In this document: in pieces, positions 39,601 to 47,772 of the stretch
Position numbering within the stretch: the first letter of the stretch is position 1
How the letters are laid out: each line of letters begins with the position of its first letter
Position numbers and translations under genes: made by a program
Notes under the pieces: generated by a model
Databases searched by the model: none
What the model saw: only the letters and a program-made list of their open reading frames with translations
Told to the model about the DNA's origin: nothing
Origin: an uncultured Acetatifactor sp.
Lineage (GTDB): Bacteria; Bacillota; Clostridia; Lachnospirales; Lachnospiraceae
DNA: 64,000 nt
Assembly (NCBI GenBank): GCA_947624245.1
Contig: CANQJL010000008.1
Span: 29,204 to 93,203 of the forward strand
Reading direction: 5' to 3'

Positions 39601-39738
39601 CCCGAACAAAAGCAGGACTGCCGCACGTGCGAAAACGGCGCGGCGGGCCGCTTGGTTATGTGCCGGCGCCACGGCCGGAAAATACACCAGCGCAAAGAGG
39701 AGAAATCCCGCAAGCGCGGTCAAATGGATATATAACAT
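36670..39738 (-). CDS. Large GT-C glycosyltransferase: N-terminal polytopic GT-C-like module plus C-terminal PMT (dolichyl-phosphate-mannose-protein mannosyltransferase-like) module
   Basis: 1022 aa, many TMs; GRTAYEFLRGIPAYENTHPPLGKIFIAAGVALFGMNPFGWRIMGTLFG is PMT-like; C-term RITFIYHYFPCVIF. Confidence 0.88.
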   Translation of the reverse strand: MLYIHLTALAGFLLFALVYFPAVAPAHNQAARRAVFARAAVLLLFGAALAVRLIAARLSPGNSTDMSCFAAWADRIFQTGPSGFYSSEVFTDYPPGYMYLLYPIGALRSFLGLDYHSPLYRILLRLPAILCDLGLGAVLYSEARRRNGHEKAVVFAAAYLLNPAVILNSSVWGQVDAVLTLPLVCMCLSIMREKLVPAYLFFCAALLLKPQALFLAPILFLGMLNQLVLKDFSVRRLLRSLAFGIASLCGTVLLCAPFGLNKVWNQLFSTVSSYPYASVNAYNFWSFAGLDWVSQDNTFLGIPYHAFGFAALLAAVAVTLYLGIRRRKDSEQYALLSAVLLVNIFMFSVRMHERYLFPALSLLLLACIYRPTRRLFFCYGGFSLLHLYNTAHVLYFYDAFDFDRHDPVILLTSLGMLIMTCCLYQTLQGADSVAPRALPAPRSSVRPGRLTAADFACMIVITVLYGCFALHDLGDRQAPVSACDMTGGQSLEFDFGDRVPARFSYYIAPWHDRVFALEGRRSADEGWTALGEITLENVFTWKEITVEAGVPHLRLTLQDDQASLLELVFEDADGNVILPVNAQEYPALFDEQELFPEYVSFRNSMYFDEIYHGRTAYEFLRGIPAYENTHPPLGKIFIAAGVALFGMNPFGWRIMGTLFGIAMVPVVYLFAKRMTSRTACAALACVLFAFDFMHFAQTRIATIDVYITFFVILMYYFMYRYSTVSFYDTPLKKTLLPLGACGVCMGLGIASKWTGIYAAVGLAVIFFSVLLRRYREYLYAKSDPEGATDGISHAKITGCFRRCTITTLLFCVGFFVLVPAVIYLLSYLPFRDYTEDGLFLRMLHNQTSMFRYHSTLDATHPYSSPWYEWPIMVRPIWYYAGYPGGDLREGISAFGNPLVWWAGIPAFLYMLRLWAAKKDRTAAFLTVGYLAQLLPWVFVSRITFIYHYFPCVIFIVLMIVHALETQKKRLTNRRFLILLALYGTAAFVLFLMFYPVLSGRPVNASYVNRWLRWFDSWVLAGK

Positions 39739-39881
39739 GAAACGTGACCTCCGGTCCGATTTTCAGAGCGGTTGTTCTCTGCGGACATTATAACAAAAAT
39801 ATTGGTTAAAGAAAAGATTTTATGTTATACTGTCTTATAGGTATTTTGGCGGAAACGGTTGAGAAAGAAAAGGATAAGTTT

Positions 39882-40673
39882 ATGAGATTTGACATGCACT
39901 GTCACACTAAGGAGGGGTCACTGGACGGGAAGATACCCATGGAGGAATACATTCTCGGACTGCAGAAGAAGGGGTTCGATGGAATGCTGGTCACCGACCA
40001 CAATTCCTACAACGGGTACCGCTACTGGAAGAATCATCTGAAGGACAGAAAATTTCGGGATTTTGTGGTGCTGAAGGGAATCGAGTACGATACCATCGAC
40101 GCGGGGCATATTCTGGTGATCATGCCCGAGGACGTAAAGCTGAAAATATTGGAGCTGCGCGGGCTGCCGGTCCAGTTCCTCATAGAGATCGTCCACAAGA
40201 ACGGCGGGATCCTGGGTCCGGCTCACCCCTGCGGCGAAAAGCATCTGAGCATTCTGAACACGAAAAAGCACAGGAACCAACTTGCCGTGATGGACAAATT
40301 CGACTTTGTCGAGGGCTTCAATGCGTGCGAGGAGAGAGAGAGCAACGGCAGGGCGGCCGAGATTGCCGAGCAGTTCGATCTTCCGGCGTTCGGAGGAAGC
40401 GATGCGCACAAGCCGGACTGCGTAGGTCTGGGCTTTACGGAGTTTCGGGGGGAGGTCACCTGTGAGTCCGGACTGATCGAGCTGATCCGGAAGGAGGGAC
40501 GGAGCGCCTGTGCCTGCGGCGGGGAATACTATAGGGGGACGACCAAGGAGCGCATCGGGAAGGCCAATGACATTCTGGTCTGGTCCTTTTGGTTCTACAA
40601 TCGCTTTGCCAGTCTCTGGAGACACAGGAAGCGCAAGCTGGAGCTGAAAAAGCTGTATATCCGATTAAAATAA
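39882..40673 (+). CDS. PHP-domain metal-dependent phosphoesterase
   Basis: MRFDMHCHTKEGSLDGKIPMEEYILGLQKKGFDGMLVTDHNS; FGGSDAHKPDCVG. Confidence 0.88.
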   Translation: MRFDMHCHTKEGSLDGKIPMEEYILGLQKKGFDGMLVTDHNSYNGYRYWKNHLKDRKFRDFVVLKGIEYDTIDAGHILVIMPEDVKLKILELRGLPVQFLIEIVHKNGGILGPAHPCGEKHLSILNTKKHRNQLAVMDKFDFVEGFNACEERESNGRAAEIAEQFDLPAFGGSDAHKPDCVGLGFTEFRGEVTCESGLIELIRKEGRSACACGGEYYRGTTKERIGKANDILVWSFWFYNRFASLWRHRKRKLELKKLYIRLK

Positions 40674-40853
40674 ATCAATATATGCCATGGGGAAGCTGCA
40701 GCCGATTTTATTACAAATTTGTTGCAGTTTTTTCGTTCCGATAAAGAGCAGTTCATAAAATCTTAAGGTGCATTTTGCGCACAGTGTGTTATAATTACTT
40801 TGGCCGGAACAAGAACCGAATCAGAGCAGGCGGCACAGAGAGGAGATCGGAAC

Positions 40854-43121
40854 ATGAAGCGGAAAGGAAATCGTATTTTTGGCAGAATCATTTCCCTGAC
40901 AGTGTGTGCAGCCATGGCGCTTGCGCTCTCCTCCTGCGGCGGCAGGGCGGCGGGGAACGCGGAAAGCGCCTCCGGCAATTCTTCGGACAGCGATGCACAG
41001 CAGTTCGTATATGTGCCGGAGTTCGTCGGGATAGATTCGGAGGACGCCTCTCTCTATGACACCTACATGCTGGGAGAGGATCTCTATTACACCTCCATTC
41101 ACTTTGAGTCGGAGTCGGAGACGCAATCCTATACCCTGCACAAATGGTCCGCCGTGTCGCGGACCGCTCAGGACCGTGCGCTGGAGCTGCCCGAGAATGC
41201 AGGCATAAACGGTTTTGCCGTGGGACCGGACGACTGTGTGTACGCGGTGCTGGATAAGGCGTTCTATGACGAGAACGGCGATTATGCGGACTCCGAGGTG
41301 GACCTTGCGAAATTCGACGGGCAGGGAAAGCTGCTCTCGTCACAGAATGTGACGGAGCTGGTGACCGATGAGGCGGGGGACTACTATCAGGCAAGGATCG
41401 AGACGGACGGTCAGGGCAGGGTGTATCTCCTCACAAATGACGGGATATGTCTCTTTGACGGGGAGCTGCAGCCGGCGGGCACCGTGGAACTGCCGAAGAA
41501 TGCCGGAAGCAGTCAGATCGACTGCTGGGGACACGGGGCGGACGGCAAGGTCTATGCGATGCAGCTCAGTTACGGTGAAAATGAGAGCAAGGGTACGCTG
41601 TATGAGATAGATTTTGAGGCGAAGAAGCTGGGAACGGGCCTCGAGGGCTTCCCCAGCATTTACAGCAATTGTCTTGCGCAGGACGCAGACGGGAATTTCT
41701 GGGTATACGATCAGAATGCCGTGTACAGATACGATCCCAAGGCGCAGGAGAAGGAGAAGGTCTTTTCCTGGCTCGAGAGTGACATCAACGGCGATTACAT
41801 CAACGGATTTGGCATTCTTCCGGACGGACGGATCATGCTGGTGTATGCGGATTGGGAGAGCCATGAGAGCGGCGTGGCGCTGCTGACAAAGACCGATGCC
41901 TCCCAGATCGTACAGAAAAAGCAGATCGTCATCGGCACGATGAGCACGGATCAGCAGCTGCAGGCGGCAGCCGTGAACTTCAACAAATCCAACGACGATT
42001 ACAGAATCGAGATAAGGGCCTATATGGATTCGGACAACTGGTCGGAGAATTCCTACGAGGACGCAGTGGCCAGAATGAATAACGATATCACCTCCGGCAA
42101 CTGTCCGGATATCATCAATCTGGACTCGGTAAATACCGCACAGTATGCGGCCAAGGGCGTGTTCCAGGATCTGACGCCTTATCTGGAGCAGAGCACCGTG
42201 CTGGACAGGGAGGATATGATAGACAGCGTCATGAATGCGTATACCTATGACGGCGTTCTGGTGGCCGTTCCCGACAGCTTCGGACTGGAGACGGTCTTCG
42301 GCAGCAGACAGCAGCTGGGAGATCGGATGGGCTGGACGCTGGAGGAGATGACGGCGTTCGCAGATGCTCATCAGGATCAGGAGCTGTTCGACCTCATGCC
42401 AAAGGACATGATGATGCAATATCTTATGAGATATAATATGGATAACTTTGTGGACTGGAAGACCGGCACCTGCCGGTTCGACACGGAGGAGTTCAAGAGT
42501 CTGCTGGAGTTCGTGTCGCGTTATCCCGATGTAGATGATGTCAATTGGGGCGACAGGCCGTCCACTCCCGAAAGAATACAAGACGGTGAGGTATTGCTGA
42601 TTCCCGACTCAATATATGAGTTGGACAGTATACAGCTGTATGAGGAGATGTTTCAGGGCGACGTGACGCCCATCGGATTCCCGGGCCTCGGCGGCAGCGG
42701 GTGCACCGTTACGGCCGACGGGTGCTACGCCATTGCGGCAAGCTCCGAGGTAAAGGACGGCGCATGGAGGTTTATCGAGCAGTACCTTACCAGAGAGGAT
42801 ACCTGGATGCGATACGGCTTCCCCAACAGCAGGAGCAGTCTGGAGGAGACGGCGGAGGAGCTGCTCCGTGGTGTGGAAGACGGCGGTAAAAGCTACGGCT
42901 GGGGGAACTTCAACTATAATTATCGGAAACCGACCCAGGAGGAAATCGATATGGTCTTTGACATGATCGACTCCGCCATGCCGGCGTCCGGCGGCAGCGA
43001 GCAGCTGTTAAAGATCATCAACGAGGAGGCGGCGCCCTTCTTCCAGGGACAGAAATCGGTGGACGAGGTGACGAAGATCATACAGAGCCGCATACAGATC
43101 TATGTGAGTGAGAACAGCTAG
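40854..43121 (+). CDS. Extracellular solute-binding lipoprotein with extended N-terminal propeller-like domain (SBP1)
   Basis: Lipobox LALSSCGG; C-terminal SBP part (QIVIGTMSTDQQLQAAAVNFNKSNDDYRIEIRAY..) after ~350 aa of YVLxNDGIxLFDG-type repeats. Confidence 0.85.
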   Translation: MKRKGNRIFGRIISLTVCAAMALALSSCGGRAAGNAESASGNSSDSDAQQFVYVPEFVGIDSEDASLYDTYMLGEDLYYTSIHFESESETQSYTLHKWSAVSRTAQDRALELPENAGINGFAVGPDDCVYAVLDKAFYDENGDYADSEVDLAKFDGQGKLLSSQNVTELVTDEAGDYYQARIETDGQGRVYLLTNDGICLFDGELQPAGTVELPKNAGSSQIDCWGHGADGKVYAMQLSYGENESKGTLYEIDFEAKKLGTGLEGFPSIYSNCLAQDADGNFWVYDQNAVYRYDPKAQEKEKVFSWLESDINGDYINGFGILPDGRIMLVYADWESHESGVALLTKTDASQIVQKKQIVIGTMSTDQQLQAAAVNFNKSNDDYRIEIRAYMDSDNWSENSYEDAVARMNNDITSGNCPDIINLDSVNTAQYAAKGVFQDLTPYLEQSTVLDREDMIDSVMNAYTYDGVLVAVPDSFGLETVFGSRQQLGDRMGWTLEEMTAFADAHQDQELFDLMPKDMMMQYLMRYNMDNFVDWKTGTCRFDTEEFKSLLEFVSRYPDVDDVNWGDRPSTPERIQDGEVLLIPDSIYELDSIQLYEEMFQGDVTPIGFPGLGGSGCTVTADGCYAIAASSEVKDGAWRFIEQYLTREDTWMRYGFPNSRSSLEETAEELLRGVEDGGKSYGWGNFNYNYRKPTQEEIDMVFDMIDSAMPASGGSEQLLKIINEEAAPFFQGQKSVDEVTKIIQSRIQIYVSENS

Positions 43122-43142
43122 AAATCAGGCAGGAGAACGGCA

Positions 43143-44090
43143 TTGAGCAGAAGGCACGGCGAGGGGCTGCCGGAGGGGCAGCCCCCCATTGGGAAAAAGA
43201 ACAGAGTGCGGCGCACAAAGGCAAGCCGCAGCACCAGAAAGCGCAGATTGAGCTCGGGAATCTTTATTGCGCCCAGTCTGCTGGGGGTACTTTTGTTCTT
43301 TATTCTGCCCTTTTTTGTGGTTATTTTTTACTCGGTGGTGGATAATCCCATCAGCGGGCAATTTGTATTTTTGGACAATTTCAGGAATATTATCCGGAAT
43401 AATGCGTTTCAAAAGGCAGTCCGCAATACGCTGACCTTTTCGGCCGTGGCTGTGCCTCTGGCGGTGGTGCTCTCCCTGCTTTTAGCCATCGTTCTGGAGG
43501 CAAAGCTGCCGTTTCGGAGCCAGTTTCGGACGTTTTTCTTAAGCCCCATGATGGTGCCGGTGGCCTCCATTGTGCTGATCTGGCAGGTGCTTTTCCACTA
43601 CAACGGCGCGGTGAACGATTTCCTCGGGCTGTTCGGGGTCGACAAGATCGACTGGCTGAAGTCCGAATACGCCCAGGTGGTGGTCATCGTCCTGTTCTTG
43701 TGGAAGAATCTCGGATACAATATGATCCTCTTCATGGCGGCGCTGGCCAGCATTCCAAAGGACATACTCGAGGTGGCCAGACTGGAGAGCGCCACGCCCC
43801 TGCAGACCTTCTTTTACATTAAGATCAGGTATCTGTCCTCGACGCTGCTGTTCGTCACGATCATGTCGCTGATCAATTCCTTTAAGGTGTTCCGCGAGGT
43901 GTATCTGTTGACGGGAGATTATCCTTACGATACGATATATATGCTGCAGCACTTTATGAACAACAAGTTCAAGTCTCTGGATTATCAGATGCTGTCGGCG
44001 GCAGCGATATTGATGAGCCTAGTGATGATCGTCATTATCGGGATACTGTTCATCACGGAGAACCGGTTCGGAAAGGATGTGGAGGGATGA
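43143..44090 (+). CDS. Carbohydrate-type ABC transporter permease (UgpA/MalF-like)
   Basis: Polytopic; EVARLESATPLQTFFYIKIRYLSSTLLFVTIMSLI (EAA loop-like); TTG start. Confidence 0.88.
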   Translation: MSRRHGEGLPEGQPPIGKKNRVRRTKASRSTRKRRLSSGIFIAPSLLGVLLFFILPFFVVIFYSVVDNPISGQFVFLDNFRNIIRNNAFQKAVRNTLTFSAVAVPLAVVLSLLLAIVLEAKLPFRSQFRTFFLSPMMVPVASIVLIWQVLFHYNGAVNDFLGLFGVDKIDWLKSEYAQVVVIVLFLWKNLGYNMILFMAALASIPKDILEVARLESATPLQTFFYIKIRYLSSTLLFVTIMSLINSFKVFREVYLLTGDYPYDTIYMLQHFMNNKFKSLDYQMLSAAAILMSLVMIVIIGILFITENRFGKDVEG

Positions 44091-44980
44091 GCAGGAAAAA
44101 GCTGTGGAAGACGGCGAAGATCGCCATGGCGACAATCATAGCGGCGTCCTTTGCCATACTGTTCCTGATGCCGATCGTACTGACAATCACCAATTCTTTC
44201 ATGTCGTCTTCGGAGATATCCGCCAACTACGGAACGGTGTTCGCCACCAATGCGAACGGCGGAAAAGTCTTTATCTCCGAGAAGGTGAACCTGAAGTTCA
44301 TACCGGATATGGTGTCGTTCAGCCAGTACATCACCGTGCTGCTGAAAAGTCCGGATTATCTGCTGAAGTTCTGGAACTCGGTGATACTGGCGGGCCCCAT
44401 CGTGCTGTTCCAGCTGCTGGTGGCTACCCTTGCGTCCTTCGGGTTCGCAAGATATCGGGGCAAGATAAGGGGAATCATCTTTTTCTCTTATATCATTTTG
44501 ATGCTGATGCCCTATCAGGTGACGCTGGTTCCGAACTATCTGGTCAGCGATTGGCTGAACATACTCGACACGAACTGGGCCATTTGGCTGCCGGGTATCT
44601 TTTCGCCGTTCGCGGTCTATCTGTTGACAAAATATATCCGGAGGATTCCCACCTCCGTGATCGAGGCGGCTCAGATTGACGGAGCCGGCGAGTGGCAGAT
44701 CTATCGGAGGATCTGTATGCCGTTGTGCAAGGGCGCGATCTGCTCCGCGGCGATTCTGGTATTTATCGACTACTGGAATATGGTGGAGCAGCCTCTGATT
44801 CTGCTCAGCGATGAGCAGAAGTATCCGCTGTCGGTGTTTTTGAGCAAGATCAACGCCGGCGAGATCGGCCTTGCCTTCGCGGTGGCCACAATCTATATGG
44901 TCCCCAGCCTCCTTATCTTTCTGTACGGGGAGGAGTATCTGATAGACGGAATCACTTATCAGGGAGGCATAAAGGGATAA
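44087..44980 (+). CDS. Carbohydrate-type ABC transporter permease (MalG/UgpE-like)
   Basis: SVIEAAQIDGAGEWQIYRRICMPLCKGAICSAAILVFIDYWNMVEQPL (EAA loop). Confidence 0.92.
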   Translation: MSRKKLWKTAKIAMATIIAASFAILFLMPIVLTITNSFMSSSEISANYGTVFATNANGGKVFISEKVNLKFIPDMVSFSQYITVLLKSPDYLLKFWNSVILAGPIVLFQLLVATLASFGFARYRGKIRGIIFFSYIILMLMPYQVTLVPNYLVSDWLNILDTNWAIWLPGIFSPFAVYLLTKYIRRIPTSVIEAAQIDGAGEWQIYRRICMPLCKGAICSAAILVFIDYWNMVEQPLILLSDEQKYPLSVFLSKINAGEIGLAFAVATIYMVPSLLIFLYGEEYLIDGITYQGGIKG

Positions 44981-45014
44981 GTCATGATGAATTTTTATCG
45001 AGGAGAGAGGAACA

Positions 45015-46649
45015 ATGGACGAGAACGGAAAGAAGAAGCGTGAATGGATTAAGACGGCGGCCATTATCTTTTTGGCGGTGATGCTGGTGCTGACTTTCTT
45101 TTCCAACACCGTTATGAACTACTCGCTGCCGGAAGTGGCTACGGTATATGTGGAGCCCGGCACCATAACGGCAAAGATACGCGGGACCGGTGTGGTGGAG
45201 AGCGGGGACCCCTATGAGGTCAAGGTCACCGAGTCCAGAACGGTGCAGAGCGTGGCCGTCCGCGCCGGCGACCAGGTCCAGAAGGGCGATGTGATCCTCT
45301 ATCTGGAGGAGAAGGAGAGCGAGGAGCTGAAGGCCGCGCTGGCGGCGCTTGATGAGGCGAAGAAGGCGCTGGACGACGCCAAGGGCGCCTACAATGACGC
45401 GCTGCTCACGGGGAACTATACCGATCAGGATATTTCGGCGGCAATCGGGAATACTTCCGTCAGCGCATACCGTCAGCAGCTGACGGCCGCGCAGAATGCC
45501 GTCGTGCCGCTGCAGACTACCGTGGACCAGCTGACACAGCAGATCGGGGATATCGACGCGCAGCTGAAGCTGGAGCAGTCCCTGCTGCAGTCCGCGCAGG
45601 ACAGGGCGGACGCGGCGATGGCAGCGGCGCCGTCGTCGGTGAGCGGCGGCGATTCCTCCGGCCTTGAGGCGGCGGTGCAGGCGGCGCAGACGGAGTATGA
45701 TGCGGCAAAACAGGCGGAAACCGTTACCCCGGGCGATGCGGGCCTGCAGGCCGCTACAGCAGCGGCGAAGAAGAAACTGGATACGGCCAAGGCAAATCTT
45801 TCCAACTATAACAGCGCCGCGTCCGAGGTCACTTCCCGCAGCCAGACCATCACCAACCTGAACAGCCAGAGGGCCCAGAGGGAGGTGGAGCTCTACAACG
45901 CCACCAAGGCGCTTGACGAGGCGAAGGCTAATCTGGAGGCGCTGACCTCTCTGCTGGGAAATAAAGTGGGGCTGGAGGGATTTCTGGACGCCATATCCGA
46001 TGCGCAGGATGTCGTGAATGATGCGCAGGCAGAGGTAGACGAGCTCACGGCGAAGTCCGCAGGCGCCACCGTCACCGCAGGAATTTCCGGAACGGTCACC
46101 TCCGTCAATATCGTGGCGGGCAACACCACCAGTCCGGAGACCCCCGTTGCCGTGCTGCAGCCGGAGGGGAAGGGCTATACGCTGAGCTTTTCCGTCACCA
46201 ACGAACAGGCCAGACGGCTGAGCGTGGGAGACAGGGCAGAGCTCGTGAACGCATGGAGATACGAGGACGTGAGCGCGACGGTGTCCGGCATTAAGCCCGA
46301 TCCCACGGATCCCGGGCAGAGGAAGCAGATCACCTTCGATGTGACGGGGGAGGTCACCGCCGGTCAGACGCTGAATCTGTCGGTGGGGCAGAAGAGCGCG
46401 AACTTTGACTATATTGTACCCAACAGCGCCGTCCGAGAGGACAACAACGGCAAGTTCATACTGATCGTGGAGTCCCGGCCGTCCCCTCTGGGAAACCGCT
46501 ATGTGGCCAGCCGCGTAGACGTGGAGGTATTGGCCAGCGATGACACGCAGTCGGCGGTAAGCGGCGCCCTGTACGGATACGAGTTCGTGATCACGACCTC
46601 CACTCAGCCTGTAGAGGCCGGACAATTGGTGAGACTGGCCAACAACTAG
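45015..46649 (+). CDS. HlyD/MacA-like membrane-fusion (efflux adaptor) protein
   Basis: N-terminal TM, lipoyl-like GTGVVESGDPYEVKVTESRTVQSVAVRAGDQVQKGDVILYLE, long coiled coil. Confidence 0.85.
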   Translation: MDENGKKKREWIKTAAIIFLAVMLVLTFFSNTVMNYSLPEVATVYVEPGTITAKIRGTGVVESGDPYEVKVTESRTVQSVAVRAGDQVQKGDVILYLEEKESEELKAALAALDEAKKALDDAKGAYNDALLTGNYTDQDISAAIGNTSVSAYRQQLTAAQNAVVPLQTTVDQLTQQIGDIDAQLKLEQSLLQSAQDRADAAMAAAPSSVSGGDSSGLEAAVQAAQTEYDAAKQAETVTPGDAGLQAATAAAKKKLDTAKANLSNYNSAASEVTSRSQTITNLNSQRAQREVELYNATKALDEAKANLEALTSLLGNKVGLEGFLDAISDAQDVVNDAQAEVDELTAKSAGATVTAGISGTVTSVNIVAGNTTSPETPVAVLQPEGKGYTLSFSVTNEQARRLSVGDRAELVNAWRYEDVSATVSGIKPDPTDPGQRKQITFDVTGEVTAGQTLNLSVGQKSANFDYIVPNSAVREDNNGKFILIVESRPSPLGNRYVASRVDVEVLASDDTQSAVSGALYGYEFVITTSTQPVEAGQLVRLANN

Positions 46650-46659
46650 GAGGCGGGCG

Positions 46660-47736
46660 ATGAAGAAACGAAGATTTGGGATCAGCGCAGCCATATCCTT
46701 TGTGATCTTTCTCATACTGCTTTGGGTCATAGGACGCATAGGGAGCGGCAGACAGGACCAACAGATGGCCGCGCGGTGGAGCGAAGACGGAGGCGTGGCT
46801 CAGGTAAGCTGCTTTTTCTCCGTAGATTCCGACATTACCCGTGACGGCATTGAGGAGTTTGAACATTCCATAGACAACGCGCTGGCGGAGGCGTCCGTGA
46901 TACAGGATTCCGAAAATCCCACAGCCAGACTTTGGGCAGATGCCTACAGCGCGGACGGCACTGTGACGATCACCAGAAACGGCGTTTCTCTGGAGACCGA
47001 CGCCATCGGGATCGGGGGAGACTTTTTCCTGTTTCACCCGCTGAAGCTCGTGGCAGGCTCCTATTTTTCGGGCAACGATCTGATGCAGGACTATTGTGTC
47101 ATAGATGAGGACGCGGCGTGGCAGCTGTTCGGCTCCGACAATGTGGCGGGCATGATCGTCTATATCGGCAATATCCCCCATATTGTCACAGGCGTGGTGG
47201 AAAGGCCCGACGGGCGTCTGGAGAAGGCCGCCGGTCTGGACGGCACGCTCGTGTACGTCTCCTGCCAGACGCTGGAGGAGCTGGGGCAGAGCAACGGCAT
47301 CAATCACTACGAGATCGTTATGCCGAATCCCATATCGCATTTTGCGGAGAATTTTGTCAGGGAGAATCTGGGAAGCGACCCGCAGGAGACGGAGATCGTG
47401 GAAAATACCTCCCGTTTCTCCTTTTTGAAAAGGCTTCGGCTGATCCCGCAGTTCGGGACCCGCTCCATGAACGGGAAGGCGATTATCTATCCCTACTGGG
47501 AAAATATCGCAAGGGGATATGAGGATATTCTGGCCCTGCTCACCTTGTTGGAGCTGCTGTTTTTGCTCTATGCGCTGGGCGTGGCGCTTGTGCTGTTCGT
47601 AATCTGGTGGCGGCACAAGGGCTGGACGGTCAAGGGAAAGCTGCTGATCTTAAAGGATAAGCTGGAACGGCTTGCGGAAAAGCAGCGACAGAAGCGGAAG
47701 GAAAAGAAAGCAAAAGAAGACACCAAAATCATATAA
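46660..47736 (+). CDS. Two-TM membrane protein with MacB periplasmic-core-like domain
   Basis: N-terminal TM, MacB_PCD-like GIGGDFFLFHPLKLVAGSYFSGNDLMQDYCVIDEDAAWQLFGSDNVAGMIVYIGNIPHIVTGVVE, one C-terminal TM hairpin/segment and basic tail. Confidence 0.7.
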   Translation: MKKRRFGISAAISFVIFLILLWVIGRIGSGRQDQQMAARWSEDGGVAQVSCFFSVDSDITRDGIEEFEHSIDNALAEASVIQDSENPTARLWADAYSADGTVTITRNGVSLETDAIGIGGDFFLFHPLKLVAGSYFSGNDLMQDYCVIDEDAAWQLFGSDNVAGMIVYIGNIPHIVTGVVERPDGRLEKAAGLDGTLVYVSCQTLEELGQSNGINHYEIVMPNPISHFAENFVRENLGSDPQETEIVENTSRFSFLKRLRLIPQFGTRSMNGKAIIYPYWENIARGYEDILALLTLLELLFLLYALGVALVLFVIWWRHKGWTVKGKLLILKDKLERLAEKQRQKRKEKKAKEDTKII

Positions 47737-47772
47737 ATTCAGCGCTGAAAAATCAGCGCGAAGGGAGGCTTT

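Noticed and set aside
40681-40735. Terminator after the PHP gene (ctgca..tgcagtttttt)
   Set aside because: Only a 5-bp stem with a long loop; too weak to list with confidence.
44982-46739. 585-aa minus-strand ORF opposite the HlyD-like gene
   Set aside because: Shadow of the repetitive coiled-coil coding region.
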